Notes: generated from the sequence alone by a model not told the origin. Numbered from the stretch's first letter, positions 8,486-18,956 are shown. The stretch is DNA of 64,000 nt from Asterella californica (GCA_036924285.1 JAYKYS010000005.1:21364001-21428000), one strand, 5' to 3'. Translations and numbers: made by a program.

Positions 8486-10111
8486 AGTCGGACTCAAGAC
8501 TTGTTGGAGGCTGGGTTGGTGGAGATGTCGCATGGAGAGTATGCATCTGCCACAGTTATGCCAGCCAAGAAGGATATGTATGGCAACTACACAGATAGAC
8601 GGATGTGTGGGGACTATCGTCCTATCAATCGGCAGACGAAGTCCGATAAGTATGCCATGCCGACACCTGAGGAGATCTTTGATGCAGTGGGGCATGTGAA
8701 GGTCTTCAGTACTTTGGATCTTCGAGCAGGGTATCATCAGTTGCCAGTGAGAGAAGAAGATAAGTCCAAGACAGCATTCTGGGGAATTGACTCTCACGGC
8801 AAGGATTGTTTGTATCAGTGGCGGTTCTTACCATTTGGGTTGAAGAACGCCCCTGCTGAGTTCCAAAGGGTGATGGACAGAATCCTAGCAGGATTGGATT
8901 TTGTCAGATGTTATATTGACGACATCTTAGTCTATAGTGCTACAGTGGAGGAGCACGAGAGACACTTACGGGATGTGTTTGAGCGGTTGAGAGCTCATGG
9001 GTTGAAGTTACACCCTGGGAAGTGTAAGTTCTTCCAGGAGTTGGTAGAGTATCTGGGCCACACCATCTATCCAGGTGGATTGGGTGTTCAACAGACGAAG
9101 GTTGAGACTATTGCACGTATTCCACGCCCCACAGATGTGAGTCGAGTTCGAGCATTTGTTAGTTTGGCGAACTTCTATCGTCGATACGTGAAAGGGTTTA
9201 GTGCAATTGCGAAGCCGTTGACCAAGCTGATGAAGGTGGACCAGGAGTGGCAGTGGGGAGATGAGCAGGAGCGAGCTTTTGTAGAGCTCAAGGATAGGTT
9301 GACATCTGCTCTCATCTTGAGGAGACCCGTTAGAGGGCGTCCTTTCCAACAGCACACCGATTGGAGTATGTTGGGACTTGGAGCAGTGCTGACTCAGCAT
9401 GATGATGAGAAAAAGGAGTTCGTGGTGGCGTATGCCAGTCGCTCCAACAATTCAGCGGAGGCGAGGTATAGTTCGTATGAGGGAGAGTGTTTGGCGGCAG
9501 TGTGGGCTGTTGCACACTTTCGATGTTATCTGTTTGGGAACCCCTTTACTCTCATCACTGATCACCAGCCGCTCAAGTGGTTGATGGAGTCCGACAAGCT
9601 TACAGGGAAGCTTGCACGATGGGCTCTGATCTTACAGGAGTATGACTTCCAGGTAGTACATAGACCTGGAGTTGCAAACCTAGATGCCGACGGGTTGAGT
9701 CGCAACCCGTGCACGAGTCAGCAGGATCAGACTGGGGCTCGATGGCATGACGAGGTTGATGAGGAGATAGTGCCAGGGTGGCATGCATCTGCCTTTCTTT
9801 GTGTGTTGGCCATGAACTCTAGTATGGAGGGCCAAGTCGTATCTTTCTCTGGTCAGAGAGTAGATGATGAGTCTCCAGATCCTGAAGGTGGAGATGGTGT
9901 TTCAGACCAGCAAGATATCCATGATGATGTGACCGTGATGGAGTATCTACGTACTGGTGTGGTAGTAGGCACAGTAAGTGCCAAGGAGCGAGATCGTGTC
10001 CTTCAACGAGCGAAGAGATTTCGACGAGAAGGACGACATGTACTTCGAGTGTGGGGTGATGGGAGGGTACGGATAGTACCACATCCATCCCGGAGGGCAC
10101 AGTTAGTATGA
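8486..10111 (+). CDS. pol: Pol segment 4: reverse transcriptase and RNase H
   Basis: RT palm motifs are complete: the RMCGDYRPINRQT segment, the FSTLDLRAGYHQ segment (first catalytic Asp), LPFGLKNAP, and YIDDILVYS (8912 onwards, catalytic Asp pair), then YLGH. RNase H follows with QQHTDWS (Asp codon at about 9359), the EGECLA glutamate, ITDHQPL and NLDADGLSR, so the D-E-D-D set is present. It copies the element's RNA into DNA and removes the RNA strand. The frame ends at TGA 10109-10111, just before the integrase zinc-binding motif and in the same frame as it. Confidence 0.92.
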   Translation, partial: SRTQDLLEAGLVEMSHGEYASATVMPAKKDMYGNYTDRRMCGDYRPINRQTKSDKYAMPTPEEIFDAVGHVKVFSTLDLRAGYHQLPVREEDKSKTAFWGIDSHGKDCLYQWRFLPFGLKNAPAEFQRVMDRILAGLDFVRCYIDDILVYSATVEEHERHLRDVFERLRAHGLKLHPGKCKFFQELVEYLGHTIYPGGLGVQQTKVETIARIPRPTDVSRVRAFVSLANFYRRYVKGFSAIAKPLTKLMKVDQEWQWGDEQERAFVELKDRLTSALILRRPVRGRPFQQHTDWSMLGLGAVLTQHDDEKKEFVVAYASRSNNSAEARYSSYEGECLAAVWAVAHFRCYLFGNPFTLITDHQPLKWLMESDKLTGKLARWALILQEYDFQVVHRPGVANLDADGLSRNPCTSQQDQTGARWHDEVDEEIVPGWHASAFLCVLAMNSSMEGQVVSFSGQRVDDESPDPEGGDGVSDQQDIHDDVTVMEYLRTGVVVGTVSAKERDRVLQRAKRFRREGRHVLRVWGDGRVRIVPHPSRRAQLV

Positions 10112-11356
10112 CATGCCCATGAGGAGTTGGGACATTTTGGAGTGAAGCGTACGCATAGCTTACTCCAAGGACAATATTGGTGGCGTGGTATGCACATCGA
10201 TGTGCAACAGTTTGTCGCACGATGTGTGGTTTGTGATCGAGTACGAGCATCGTTTAATGCTCCTACTCCACAGTTACACCCCTTACCGATTATGGGGTTG
10301 GGTTACCGTTGGAGTTTGGATTTTGTGGGACCCTTACCGTTGACCGTACGTCACCACCGGTATGTGTTGGTGATGGTGGAGCACTTCTCCAAGTGGATTG
10401 AGTTGGTGGTATTACCAGACAAGGCGAGTGAAGGGACGGCGTACGCGTTCTTAGATCGAGTGCTGAGTCGTTTCGGAGCACCAGCTGAAGTGCTGACAGA
10501 CCAAGGTACAGAGTTCCTTGGTGAGTTTCAGGCCTTGTGTGATCAGGCGCTGATTGATCATCGAACTACATCTCGAGATCATCCTGAGGCGGATGGTTTG
10601 GCGGAGAGGGTAGCTCAGACGGTGAAGAGAGGATTGCGCAAGTATGGCTTGCAGAAGGGCCACTTGGGAGACTGGGATGTGCAGTTACCATGGTTGGCTA
10701 TGGGCTACCGTTTTAGCCGACAAGCATCTTTGGCTTCCTTCTCACCGTATTTCTTATTGTATGGCCGAGATCCAGATCTACCTTCGGCCATTCGTCGTGA
10801 TTCCGCTGAGGTGCTGGACCTTGATGACCCGGATATGTGGGTGAGAGCATGTTCTCAACGAGCAGAGACATTTCGGAGAGTTATGCCTATGGCTTTTGAG
10901 AACCTAGCGATTGCCCAGCATAGAGACACGTTGCGGTATGCGACTATCCGAGGAGGAGGTTATCGGCCGTCGATTCGCAGGTTTCATCCTGGCGATTATA
11001 TCTATCTACAGCAGACTGCACCGACGACGTTGGACGTGACCGCAGGGCGCACTATTTTACGAGTGCGTGAGGTGTTACCTTCTGGAGTACTCATGTTAGA
11101 GGGCCGTGATGGTGTTGTGTGGAAGGACCATGTGCGTAATTGCGCGCCATGTCATCTTCCCAACATTGATGGTACCGTCGACTCAAGCTTAGCAGTTGTA
11201 CGCACGGGCTTGAGGTGTATGTTGTGTGGGTCTGCTAGCGGAGCAGCCCGTATGTTGGTGTGTGATGGTTGTTCGAGAGGTTGGCACATGTCATGTTTGA
11301 CTCCACCTCTCAGTGTAGTTCCTACTGGACGGTGGGTTTGTCCTCGATGTATATAG
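10112..11356 (+). CDS. pol: Pol segment 5: integrase with C-terminal PHD finger
   Basis: In frame after the TGA. The zinc-binding N-terminus (HAHEELGHFGVKRTH ... C-x2-C) is followed by the DD35E core: D65 (SLDFVG), D125 (TDQGTEF) and E160 (ADGLAERV), numbered from 10127. The usual C-terminal beta-barrel region follows. The last 46 residues are a complete PHD finger: C364-x2-C367-x11-C379-x2-C382-x4-H387-x2-C390-x14-C405-x2-C408, with the conserved Trp403 two residues before Cys405. PHD fingers typically read histone H3 tails, so the likely role (inference) is steering integration to particular chromatin, as chromodomains do in chromoviruses. The final stop is TAG 11354-11356. Confidence 0.92.
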   Translation, partial: HAHEELGHFGVKRTHSLLQGQYWWRGMHIDVQQFVARCVVCDRVRASFNAPTPQLHPLPIMGLGYRWSLDFVGPLPLTVRHHRYVLVMVEHFSKWIELVVLPDKASEGTAYAFLDRVLSRFGAPAEVLTDQGTEFLGEFQALCDQALIDHRTTSRDHPEADGLAERVAQTVKRGLRKYGLQKGHLGDWDVQLPWLAMGYRFSRQASLASFSPYFLLYGRDPDLPSAIRRDSAEVLDLDDPDMWVRACSQRAETFRRVMPMAFENLAIAQHRDTLRYATIRGGGYRPSIRRFHPGDYIYLQQTAPTTLDVTAGRTILRVREVLPSGVLMLEGRDGVVWKDHVRNCAPCHLPNIDGTVDSSLAVVRTGLRCMLCGSASGAARMLVCDGCSRGWHMSCLTPPLSVVPTGRWVCPRCI

Positions 11357-11527
11357 CGGAGATAGTCAATTAGATCTTTGCGTGGTATGGATTGCAGACA
11401 GGCGACCAACGATGGGACGATGTAGCACCCGGCCTCCTGATCCTTGCACCCATGAAGGTGTGTATCACGTAGTTGGGATATGGAGCTATCTGGAGTTAGA
11501 GGGACCTAACTGCCAGTTAGGGGGGCG
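11357..11527 (+). other. 3' untranslated region with polypurine-tract candidate
   Basis: A short non-coding stretch after the integrase stop. AGTTAGGGGGGCG at about 11514-11527 ends exactly where the first S block starts. It is the only polypurine-like run near the 3' end and a candidate primer site for plus-strand DNA synthesis. Its position next to S, not R, matters for deciding where the LTR really begins. Confidence 0.5.
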
Positions 11528-11635
11528 ATTGTGGTACACTTGTGTATGTGTATGACATCGTCCATGTGTTATGTGTATGTGTGGTGTTTCTCTGACAGCG
11601 ATGTATGTTGTGTAGCGATGTGTATGCGCACGACA
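11528..11635 (+). repeat. Block S, first copy
   Basis: A 108-bp block starting ATTGTGGTACAC and ending CGCACGACA, rich in TGTG/ATGTGTATG words. It is identical to 11931-12038. It is separated from the following R block by GC, which creates the palindrome GACAGCTGTC across the joint (11632-11641). Confidence 0.9.
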
Positions 11636-11637
11636 GC

Positions 11638-11931
11638 TGTCACGTCAGTTTGGGCACCTCGGCTAGGTTGACCGAGTGCGAAGTGGCGCATCCCGGTAAG
11701 GCCGTTAGTGCCGTTAGGGCGAGTTGGGAGGAGAGTCCACTAGGGGTAAACTTCGCAGGTAGGGCTTGGAGGCCTTAGTTCTTTGAGTTGAGCCTTCAAG
11801 CTCCAGGCTATGGTGGATAGTCTAGTTGAGTGTAACCTGGATTCTCTTCGCGTTTAGAGTGGGTTTGGCTTGACCGTTTGTGAGTAATCCTTGTTGTGGT
11901 GTTGGAGATGGTAATCTCTGTATTCAGATTA
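11638..11931 (+). repeat. 3' terminal repeat block R
   Basis: Identical to 2267-2560 except for G11920 in place of A2549. It is followed immediately by the second S block. Confidence 0.92.
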
Positions 11932-12038
11932 TTGTGGTACACTTGTGTATGTGTATGACATCGTCCATGTGTTATGTGTATGTGTGGTGTTTCTCTGACA
12001 GCGATGTATGTTGTGTAGCGATGTGTATGCGCACGACA
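11931..12038 (+). repeat. Block S, second copy (right end of element)
   Basis: An exact duplicate of 11528-11635, ending CACGACA and followed by the AGAT target duplication. R plus S (11638-12038, 401 bp) has LTR-like TGTC...GACA ends, but the left end of the element carries only R. Confidence 0.9.
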
Positions 12039-13700
12039 AGATCATTGATGAACTCTTGTTGTAAGACTACCTCTATCGTAAACTTGAAATCATCAAAATC
12101 AATTAAACATGGTAATTATGGATCATAAGATTGTAGAATAAATCGTGAAGAAACCATATCCTTCAACTTCTGAAACGTCTCTAGTTGCTTTGATCTCCAC
12201 TCCCCAACATATCCATTAGAGGTGTAACCACATGAGCACAATGGTGGATGAACCGTCAGTAAAAACTCACCAATTCGTTGAATCCTTGAACTTCAACAGC
12301 ATCTTTTGAAACAAGCCATTCAGTAGTTATCTTGATCTTCTCTTCTTTCATCTTTATGCCATCCATCGTAACCTTGTGCCCTAGGAACGTGACATCCGTC
12401 TTCTAGAACTCACATTTGGATTTCTTGCAATAGAATTTTCATTTGTGAAGTTTGTGAAGCACTTCCTGCACATGTATCTTGTGTTCTTCTTCGGTCTTGC
12501 TATAGATCAATATATCATTTAAAAACACCATCATATATTTATCCAACAATTCAATGTATTTGATCTATGAAGACAGTAGGAGCACTGGTGAGTCCAAAAG
12601 GTATGACTCTCCATTAGTAATGCTCGTATTGTATGCAAAAAGTGATTATGTGTACTTCTTCTTCTCCAATCGGAATGTATATCAATAACCACTACAAAGA
12701 TCCAACTTGGTGGGATACCGAGCTCCATTCAATTGATCCAACAAATCATTAATCCGAGACAAGAGGTATGCATTCTTCACTGTTTGTTTATTCAACTCAC
12801 GATATTCAATACAGAAATGAAGTCAACCATCCTTCTTATGTACGAATAACACATGTATCTCAAGGAGAGGTACTATGTCTGATAAAGTCTTTCTCCAACA
12901 ACTCTTTCAACGTCGTTTGTCATTCTTCTAGCTCCTTCGGTGACAATCTGTAGATTGATATGCTTATATGTTTGGTATCAGACAACAAATCAATCTTGAA
13001 AAGCATCCTTTGATTTGAGGGTAGCCCTTGGGGTATGTCACCCAGAAATACATCAGCAAACTCCCTCGTGAGCTAATCTATCACATCCATGTGGTTCTTT
13101 TGATCTCCATCATTGTCTCCTTCAATACTAGGTTTGATCCAAACTGCAAACACTATAATATCTTCACGTAAAGCCGTTTCGGTAGCAGCCACACTGATAA
13201 ACTTATCATCGAACATAGGAGTTTGAATGTTGGGCACCTTTATCGAAGGTGTCGAACGATCCAACCAATAACTTTGACCTTGGTGTTGCACTTGAACTTG
13301 TCTTTGTGCCCAATCAACATAAGCTTTATGGCATTCAAGCCAATGAGGTCTTAAGATGACAGCATAGTGCAATGGTGTTACTACTAATCGTAAGGACTCA
13401 AAGTACTCCTTCCCAATAGCTAGTTTAGAGTGCGAAATGTAGAGTTTTTTCTCCCATCAACCATCATCAACATGCTACCAACCACTCTCTTCAACTGAAC
13501 CTTCAGTTGTTTTGAGAACTGCATGGATATTACAATTTTCTGAGCTTCCACAACTCCTAAGATCTTACAAAGATGATCTTGGATCATATCTTGAAGATGG
13601 ATCAGGTTTGTACATGTAGAGCTTTCAATTCCATTAGAATTGATAAGACTCTTGATAAGTGGTTAGACATCTTTTATTGAAATTCTTCATTTTTCAAATC
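12039..13700 (-). pseudogene. Old Ty3/gypsy element, 5' half (protease and reverse transcriptase), broken
   Basis: Translated on the minus strand, from high to low coordinates: the protease end (HYAVIL...WLECHKAYVDW, about 13280-13380), then RT with LDQLNGARYPTKLDL (about 12690-12750), the active-site region MVFLNDILIYSKTEEEH (about 12480-12540), FLGHKVTMDGIK (about 12350-12410), and the start of RNase H up to QQEF at 12050. Stops occur throughout. The normal RT active-site Tyr/Phe-x-Asp-Asp reads F-L-N-D here, so a catalytic Asp is lost. The element continues at 2266 across the younger insertion. I see no gag domain for it. Confidence 0.8.
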
Positions 13701-13740
13701 GATATCATTTGTGAACTCTATTTGTGCAACAAGACGTTGT

Positions 13741-14110
13741 CGAATGACGTGTTTTTTTATCTGGGATACACTGGGTATTTGATTATGGAGAGTACGTGCA
13801 ACACTCTGTGACTCAGAACCAGTGACCACTCAAATCTCTTTCTGACCCCCAAGTACACTCTTAATCTATCTCGCTATGATATCCTCACGTTCTCTCAGCA
13901 ATCTCTCTCTCACTCAACTAGAGATAGAACGGAGATAACGAATACGGGCAAGCTATTCTTGTCATCACTGCAAGCACTCTTGGGTCTGTCACACCACAAG
14001 TATCTCATTATTCGTGTGTTTGCTTATATAAATTTCAGAACGTATGACTATCTTATAAGTTACTCTAGTTCGAAAATCCAAATATAGAGTTGATCAACTC
14101 TAGGCATAAC
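13741..14110 (-). promoter_or_regulatory. LTR-like region with TATA box (probable 5' LTR of the old minus-strand element)
   Basis: On the minus strand a TATA-like ATTTATATAAGC (about 14025-14036) is followed by pyrimidine/AGAG-rich sequence, as in plant gypsy LTR/leader regions. It lies upstream of the old element's protease in the right orientation. LTR borders could not be fixed, and gag appears deleted between here and the protease. Confidence 0.3.
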
Positions 14111-14329
14111 TAGCTGAGATAGTTAAAACTAAGTTGAGGAAACTGTTAGAGGTTTCACTATGACACTATGTGATAAGTGCGGAGCTCTAAATATACTTCT
14201 CAAAAATATGTAACTTTGTTGACCATCGATGATTGGATGCATGATGAAAAGTCATGCACAAATATCTAAAGATGCTCCTCAAAAGACGTATTAGTTTGTT
14301 GTCGTCTTCCTACTAGATAGTATGGAAAG

Positions 14330-14850
14330 TTAACACTTTAGAAAAGCAAAAGTATGAGAATTTCCTATTTTAGTACAGTAGAACAAGTAATGTGTGTGTT
14401 GTTCTTAAGTCTTAGTAGCCTTAGAAGTTTTACTATTTTGGATTGCGTACTTACTATGATGTAACGTAACTTAGTGAAAGTTGCAACGGTAAGAAGTTGT
14501 AGAGTATATAAGAAGGAGTTGAGAGGATGAAAGATACTCTCTATTCTCTCTGTTTTCTATCTATGAGTAAAGTAGTATTGGAGACCTTGGGAGTCCTTGA
14601 GTATTATGCAGTGCAATGTTGAGAGCGGGATTAGAACTTGTTTGCAGGAACGCTATTAGAGAGATCAATGTGATCATACGGGTCAGAGAGTTGAGTGAAG
14701 TGAACATGGGTGTAACTGAATTTTTGTAATTATGGTGCACTAGTAATCTTAGTCATATGAGGTACCTTTGGATGAGAGACAGCCCGGCTTACATGTTCGC
14801 TGGTCACACTCCAGTCTCACCACAAGAGAAGTACCAACACTCCTAACGTG
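14330..14850 (+). promoter_or_regulatory. LTR-like promoter region, plus strand
   Basis: A clear TATA box (GTATATAAGAAGG, about 14504-14516) is followed by CT-rich leader sequence (CTCTCTATTCTCTCTGTTTTC). This looks like a plant LTR U3/R junction. No coding sequence of a matching element follows, so it may be a solo LTR or relic. The ends are not defined. Confidence 0.3.
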
Positions 14851-17800
14851 GAAGAAAGCTAAGCGCAACACCCGCACACAAATTCAATCCAAAACCTACT
14901 GGGCATACAAATAGACATGGGAGTATGAAGAGGATCCAATACATGCAATACTAACGACAACTCTCCACACTCATGATTAAGTGCCTTGAAGCACTAGCAA
15001 AACCTCCAAGTCGACTCGTTCTCCAAAAGAACCTTAAATCTTACGTCTTTCAAGACAAGAATATCTCAACTTTACCTCAATGTCATTCCTCAATCATAGC
15101 TTCGAATGAGATAAAACCAAGACAAATATGTAGCATTAAGGTACTACATGCAGAGATATCATCTCTCAATTGAAAATTATGTCATTCCAAAGTTTGTTGT
15201 TTCTATAACATTCATAGAACTACACTCTATTATTTTCGTAGCTCCCGACTTCTATACTAGTCAATTGATAGCAACCTTCACATCTTCAGAAATTTCATCT
15301 CCTTGGCTCTCTAACAAGATATGGCATGCACGAATCCAAGTAGTATTGAGCTCACAACATGACACCAAAGATTGTGATACTTGATGATATCAAAAACTTT
15401 GCTAGTGAAGTGTAACATGCCATAACTCCTTCATTCTTGATAAAATTAGTGATTCGATTCTTGATTAAATTAAGATTTCGATGAAAAACTGAATGAATGA
15501 AGCAAATTAGTTTGAAGCAAACATATTCACCTCTCTATTTGAAGATGGAAAGGTAAATATGTAAATATTTAGTTTATGTCCAAATCCTTCCTCGTTAAAT
15601 GGTTTGGTCGTAAATCACAATTAATTTAAAATAAATAAATTCTTCATTTGTGTCCAGCCATCACTTTGTGTTCAAATGAGCTAGCTGTAGTTGTATATAT
15701 GATCTATGGTTTTATCGTTGTTGAGGTCAGAGCATTCATGGAAGAGTTAGAACCTTGTGATTGTCATACCACCTTCAAGAGCAACGGGAATACTACACAT
15801 TGACTTAAAAAAAATCCACAAATCTTTGATCTTAGAGAAACTACCAAACCGTGTAGACATTTTTTCAGTCTCAATTTATCAATGCCCAAATCTCATCCAC
15901 TTAAAAAAAATAAAATTGCTCTTGTGAAACACTTACTCTTTCATCAAGAGCCTCCAATGTCTATTCACACAAGTTCTTTTATAAATCACTTCTCCACTAC
16001 CTAGTCTCCTCTACTCGTCTTCACAAGCTCTTCTTGATTTCCAGTCCTCAAGAAAAGAACTTTTCGTAAACATCGTAATCTTTTGACTTTTACAGTAACC
16101 AGTAACTCTCTACCGATGTACCTCTAGGGTTTCTTCTTCTCACTGGATCTTATCGATATGATAATAAGTCCTAAGGAGAAAATTAGCATGTATCAGCTAC
16201 GCACATGTCATAAAAGAATGATTAATTAACATTCACTGTTGCATAAGGTACGTGTTAATTTGAATGGTTTTTGAAAAGCCTACGTATGTCATATATGCCA
16301 TAAAATAAAACAATTCTTTTTTATAGTAAATACATATTATAGATTCAGAATAGATGAGGAAATAAATTGACTTACTAAATTTACACCACATGATAGACTT
16401 TTTTTTGGCCGAAAATATTCAGTACAGTTCGTTAAATCTCAAAAGCAAAACAAGAAGATGACCACGAGTCACAACACTAAATGCAAGATCTTTCCTAGCA
16501 CTGCATCCTTACCAGGACCACGACTTGGACCGACAGAATTCTCCATATGCATGCAACATGAACTTCTGGCAAGAAAGAAGGAAGAGGACAAGTAGAAAGT
16601 TAGGGTTAATAGTCAATTTCAGTGCACTGCAGTAAAAGAAATAATAAAGCATAAAAGGTAATTCGACAACCGTGTTTAAAGACGATGTGTAAGTAGAGAA
16701 ATAAAAGTATAATAACTGATGAAAAGGAAGACCACTACTAAACTGAATGGATCATTTTGAACTTTTCAAGGAAAGATTTGTTTGAAGAAAAGAAACAAAA
16801 AAGGTTAAATTTTACACTTCTAAAATAAAAAAATCTGTAGTATATATGCACTTGAATGCAGATCCAAGATCGGATAATAAAACTACAATTTCCATGATAA
16901 GCACTATTACTGTTCCAGAACAAATGAAGTCGCATTCTATGAAAATGTTCAATCGATCTTCACTTTATCTCTAACTTTGTTTATAGTTGATTTACTGATT
17001 GGTTAAAAACATAGAGGGGAAAAAAGACAGTATGTTGATAATCACAACTGCAAATTGTCATTGGTGCGTATCAAAAATAAAAATTTAATTGTTGTTGCAA
17101 ACTGCCATCTAACTTCAGCTAGGTCATATATAATACAAGGTAAAATTCCAACATGGTCGTATGGGATTTTCAGCCTCTACCAACAGAAGTGCAAAATTAA
17201 ACAGAATTCCAACAGATTATATGACCTGCTTTAGTTCATCGATTAGTTAATGATGTTTAAGCTAGAATGATTAGTTAATGAAGCACTGCTCGAATTGCAG
17301 AGTATCGTCTCTACATTCAGAATTCCAGTTCAATATTTGTATTCACCTATATATTTACTTGCGGTCGCGCAAAACGCTCACTTGTTTCGTCTCTGTAATT
17401 CGTGTAGCTAAATATACATCCCAAATGAAATGAGTGTAGGAGCAAAGACAAAAAAAGAGAAAACTAGAATTCTTTAAATTAAAATTATCCCATAGTGTTC
17501 GCTGTTCATCCTGACTTCGGAGAATAAATAAGCATCCCCAACGTACTTGTACAGTGAAAATCGTTTTCTCTTAACGGAAAACATGTAAGTGTTATAAAAA
17601 TATATTATAATAAGCTATAATGAAAAATCGAAATTATTTATAAATGTTAAATGTTAACCTTTCCGGAAGCAGCTAATTGATGCAGACAGAACCCATAAGT
17701 CGAGAGCGGACTGAAGCGTTCCTTGGGGTATAAGTCCGGGACAGGAATAGTCAATAGACGTCATTTACTAGAGACTTTAATATATATCCTAACCCTTCCC

Positions 17801-18770
17801 GCCGGAAGGGTTAGGATATATATTAAGCACCTCATGTACGCGAACTGTACATGAGGAGAAAATGTCTATTTTAAAAAGAGTAGAAATCAGTTTGCAGTAA
17901 GCAAACATGCGTAATGTTTTCTTACTGCACACATAGAACAGAGCAGAGTTGACATCTACATTTAAATAATTTTAATGTGAATGCAACACAGGGACTTTGC
18001 GACGAAGATAAACCTGTAGGTGCAATGATTTGAAACATGAATTTTTTTTACTATAAACACAAGTCCCTCGAAGAATAAAATAATTAAGTCTGCACTACAG
18101 CCAACCCTTTCAAGAGGGAAAGATAGGTGATAAATTAATGGGCATGCATAATTGAAAGTAGAGGAGATTATGCAGGCTTGATTAGAGTTATTATTTAATT
18201 AAGTTAATTCGCAATTCTGTACCGCAGCGTAGAATGGTTCGTCACTCGAATACCTGAAACTGAGAAGCGTCACTTGAAAACTGAAAAGCTTACGACGTGC
18301 TAATCTGGAACTGGGAAGACTTGGTCGGGACTAACTGTCACTGCTGAACTTGACGGGACATGTCTCAATGGTCTCAATGGTCAATGGTCAGCTACGAGTC
18401 TGCTAATCGTCCTAATGACAGTGGCTGCCGGGATGCAGTCGCTGTTCAGCGTAGATTCAGGTGCAGGCGGCCACTACGAGTACCTGTATGTTTCACATAC
18501 CCTTTGCAGGCGTAGTTCCTCCAATGGTTACCGGTCTAGAGTAGCGAATCAGGATAGAGAAGGCGGCAGGACAGTACGGTACTATTGTAGCGGGACAAGG
18601 TCTGAGGTCTATGCCCTCGGAGTTCCTTCCATTCGCCGGTCTGTGACGACTTTGAATTTCTTTCGTAGGCTGTAAGGAAGGAAGGATGGATGTGAACCCT
18701 AACTTCGGGGATCGCTGAGTCCCGCTGTTCCCTTCACTTCACATCGTCCGAACAAACATCCAACAAAGGG
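14851..18770. other. AT-rich intergenic region
   Basis: About 3.9 kb without a supportable gene. The only distinct structures are a pair of hairpins at 17777-17855 and a short TCTCAATGG/TCAATGG repetition at about 18363-18389. An 86-codon plus-strand frame at 18415-18675 is not recognisable and may be part of the region upstream of the synthetase gene. Confidence 0.5.
17777..17855. repeat. Two adjacent perfect hairpins
   Basis: Hairpin 1 has 23-bp perfect arms (17777-17799 and 17804-17826) around a CGCC loop; the stem includes CCTAACCCTTCC. Hairpin 2 has 9-bp arms CTCATGTAC/GTACATGAG (17831-17839 and 17847-17855) around 7 bases. They are four bases apart in otherwise ordinary AT-rich DNA. 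Confidence 0.9.
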
Positions 18771-18773
18771 CTC

Positions 18774-18783
18774 TTTATAAAAC
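18774..18783 (+). promoter_or_regulatory. TATA box of the asparaginyl-tRNA synthetase gene
   Basis: TTTATAAAAC lies about 180 bp upstream of the start codon in the right orientation, implying a 5' UTR of about 150 bp. A GATC microsatellite (about 18812-18830) lies in that UTR. Confidence 0.5.
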
Positions 18784-18956
18784 TGAAGGACAGCAGAGTG
18801 AAAACTGGAGATCGATGGATCGATCGATCGGCTGATTCTTGAGAGAACTTACACATTGAAGCACCCACATTTCAACGGTGTTCGGATTTGTTCACAGGGA
18901 TAGTTATCGATTGGAGTAGAAGATACGGAATCCTGTCCACCTAGTCATACAGTGGT

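Larger units (their letters stand above)
2267..12038 (+). mobile_element. Ty3/gypsy LTR retrotransposon encoding a DNA methyltransferase and an integrase-PHD finger
   Basis: The element starts TGTC, ends GACA, and is flanked by AGAT. The domain order is gag (two zinc knuckles), aspartic protease, C5-cytosine methyltransferase, reverse transcriptase, RNase H, DD35E integrase, and a C-terminal PHD finger. RT before integrase identifies Ty3/gypsy. The 294-bp terminal block differs at only one position between its two copies (A2549 versus G11920), so the insertion is young. The coding region is broken by TAG (5592, 8228, 8483), TGA (10109) and a frame change near 6500, so this copy probably needs helper proteins, or is dead, unless some of these stops are read through. 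It is visibly G-rich compared with the AT-rich flanks. Confidence 0.92.

Noticed and set aside
11638..12038. Calling 11638-12038 (R+S) a conventional 401-bp LTR and stopping there
   Set aside because: The left end lacks S, an extra S precedes the right R, and the polypurine tract lies next to that S. The simple LTR model does not fit.
530..13700. Reading the gypsy remains at 0.5-2.3 kb and 12.0-13.7 kb as two separate elements
   Set aside because: They are the same strand, complementary parts of one pol, and join in frame at the insertion site of the younger element.
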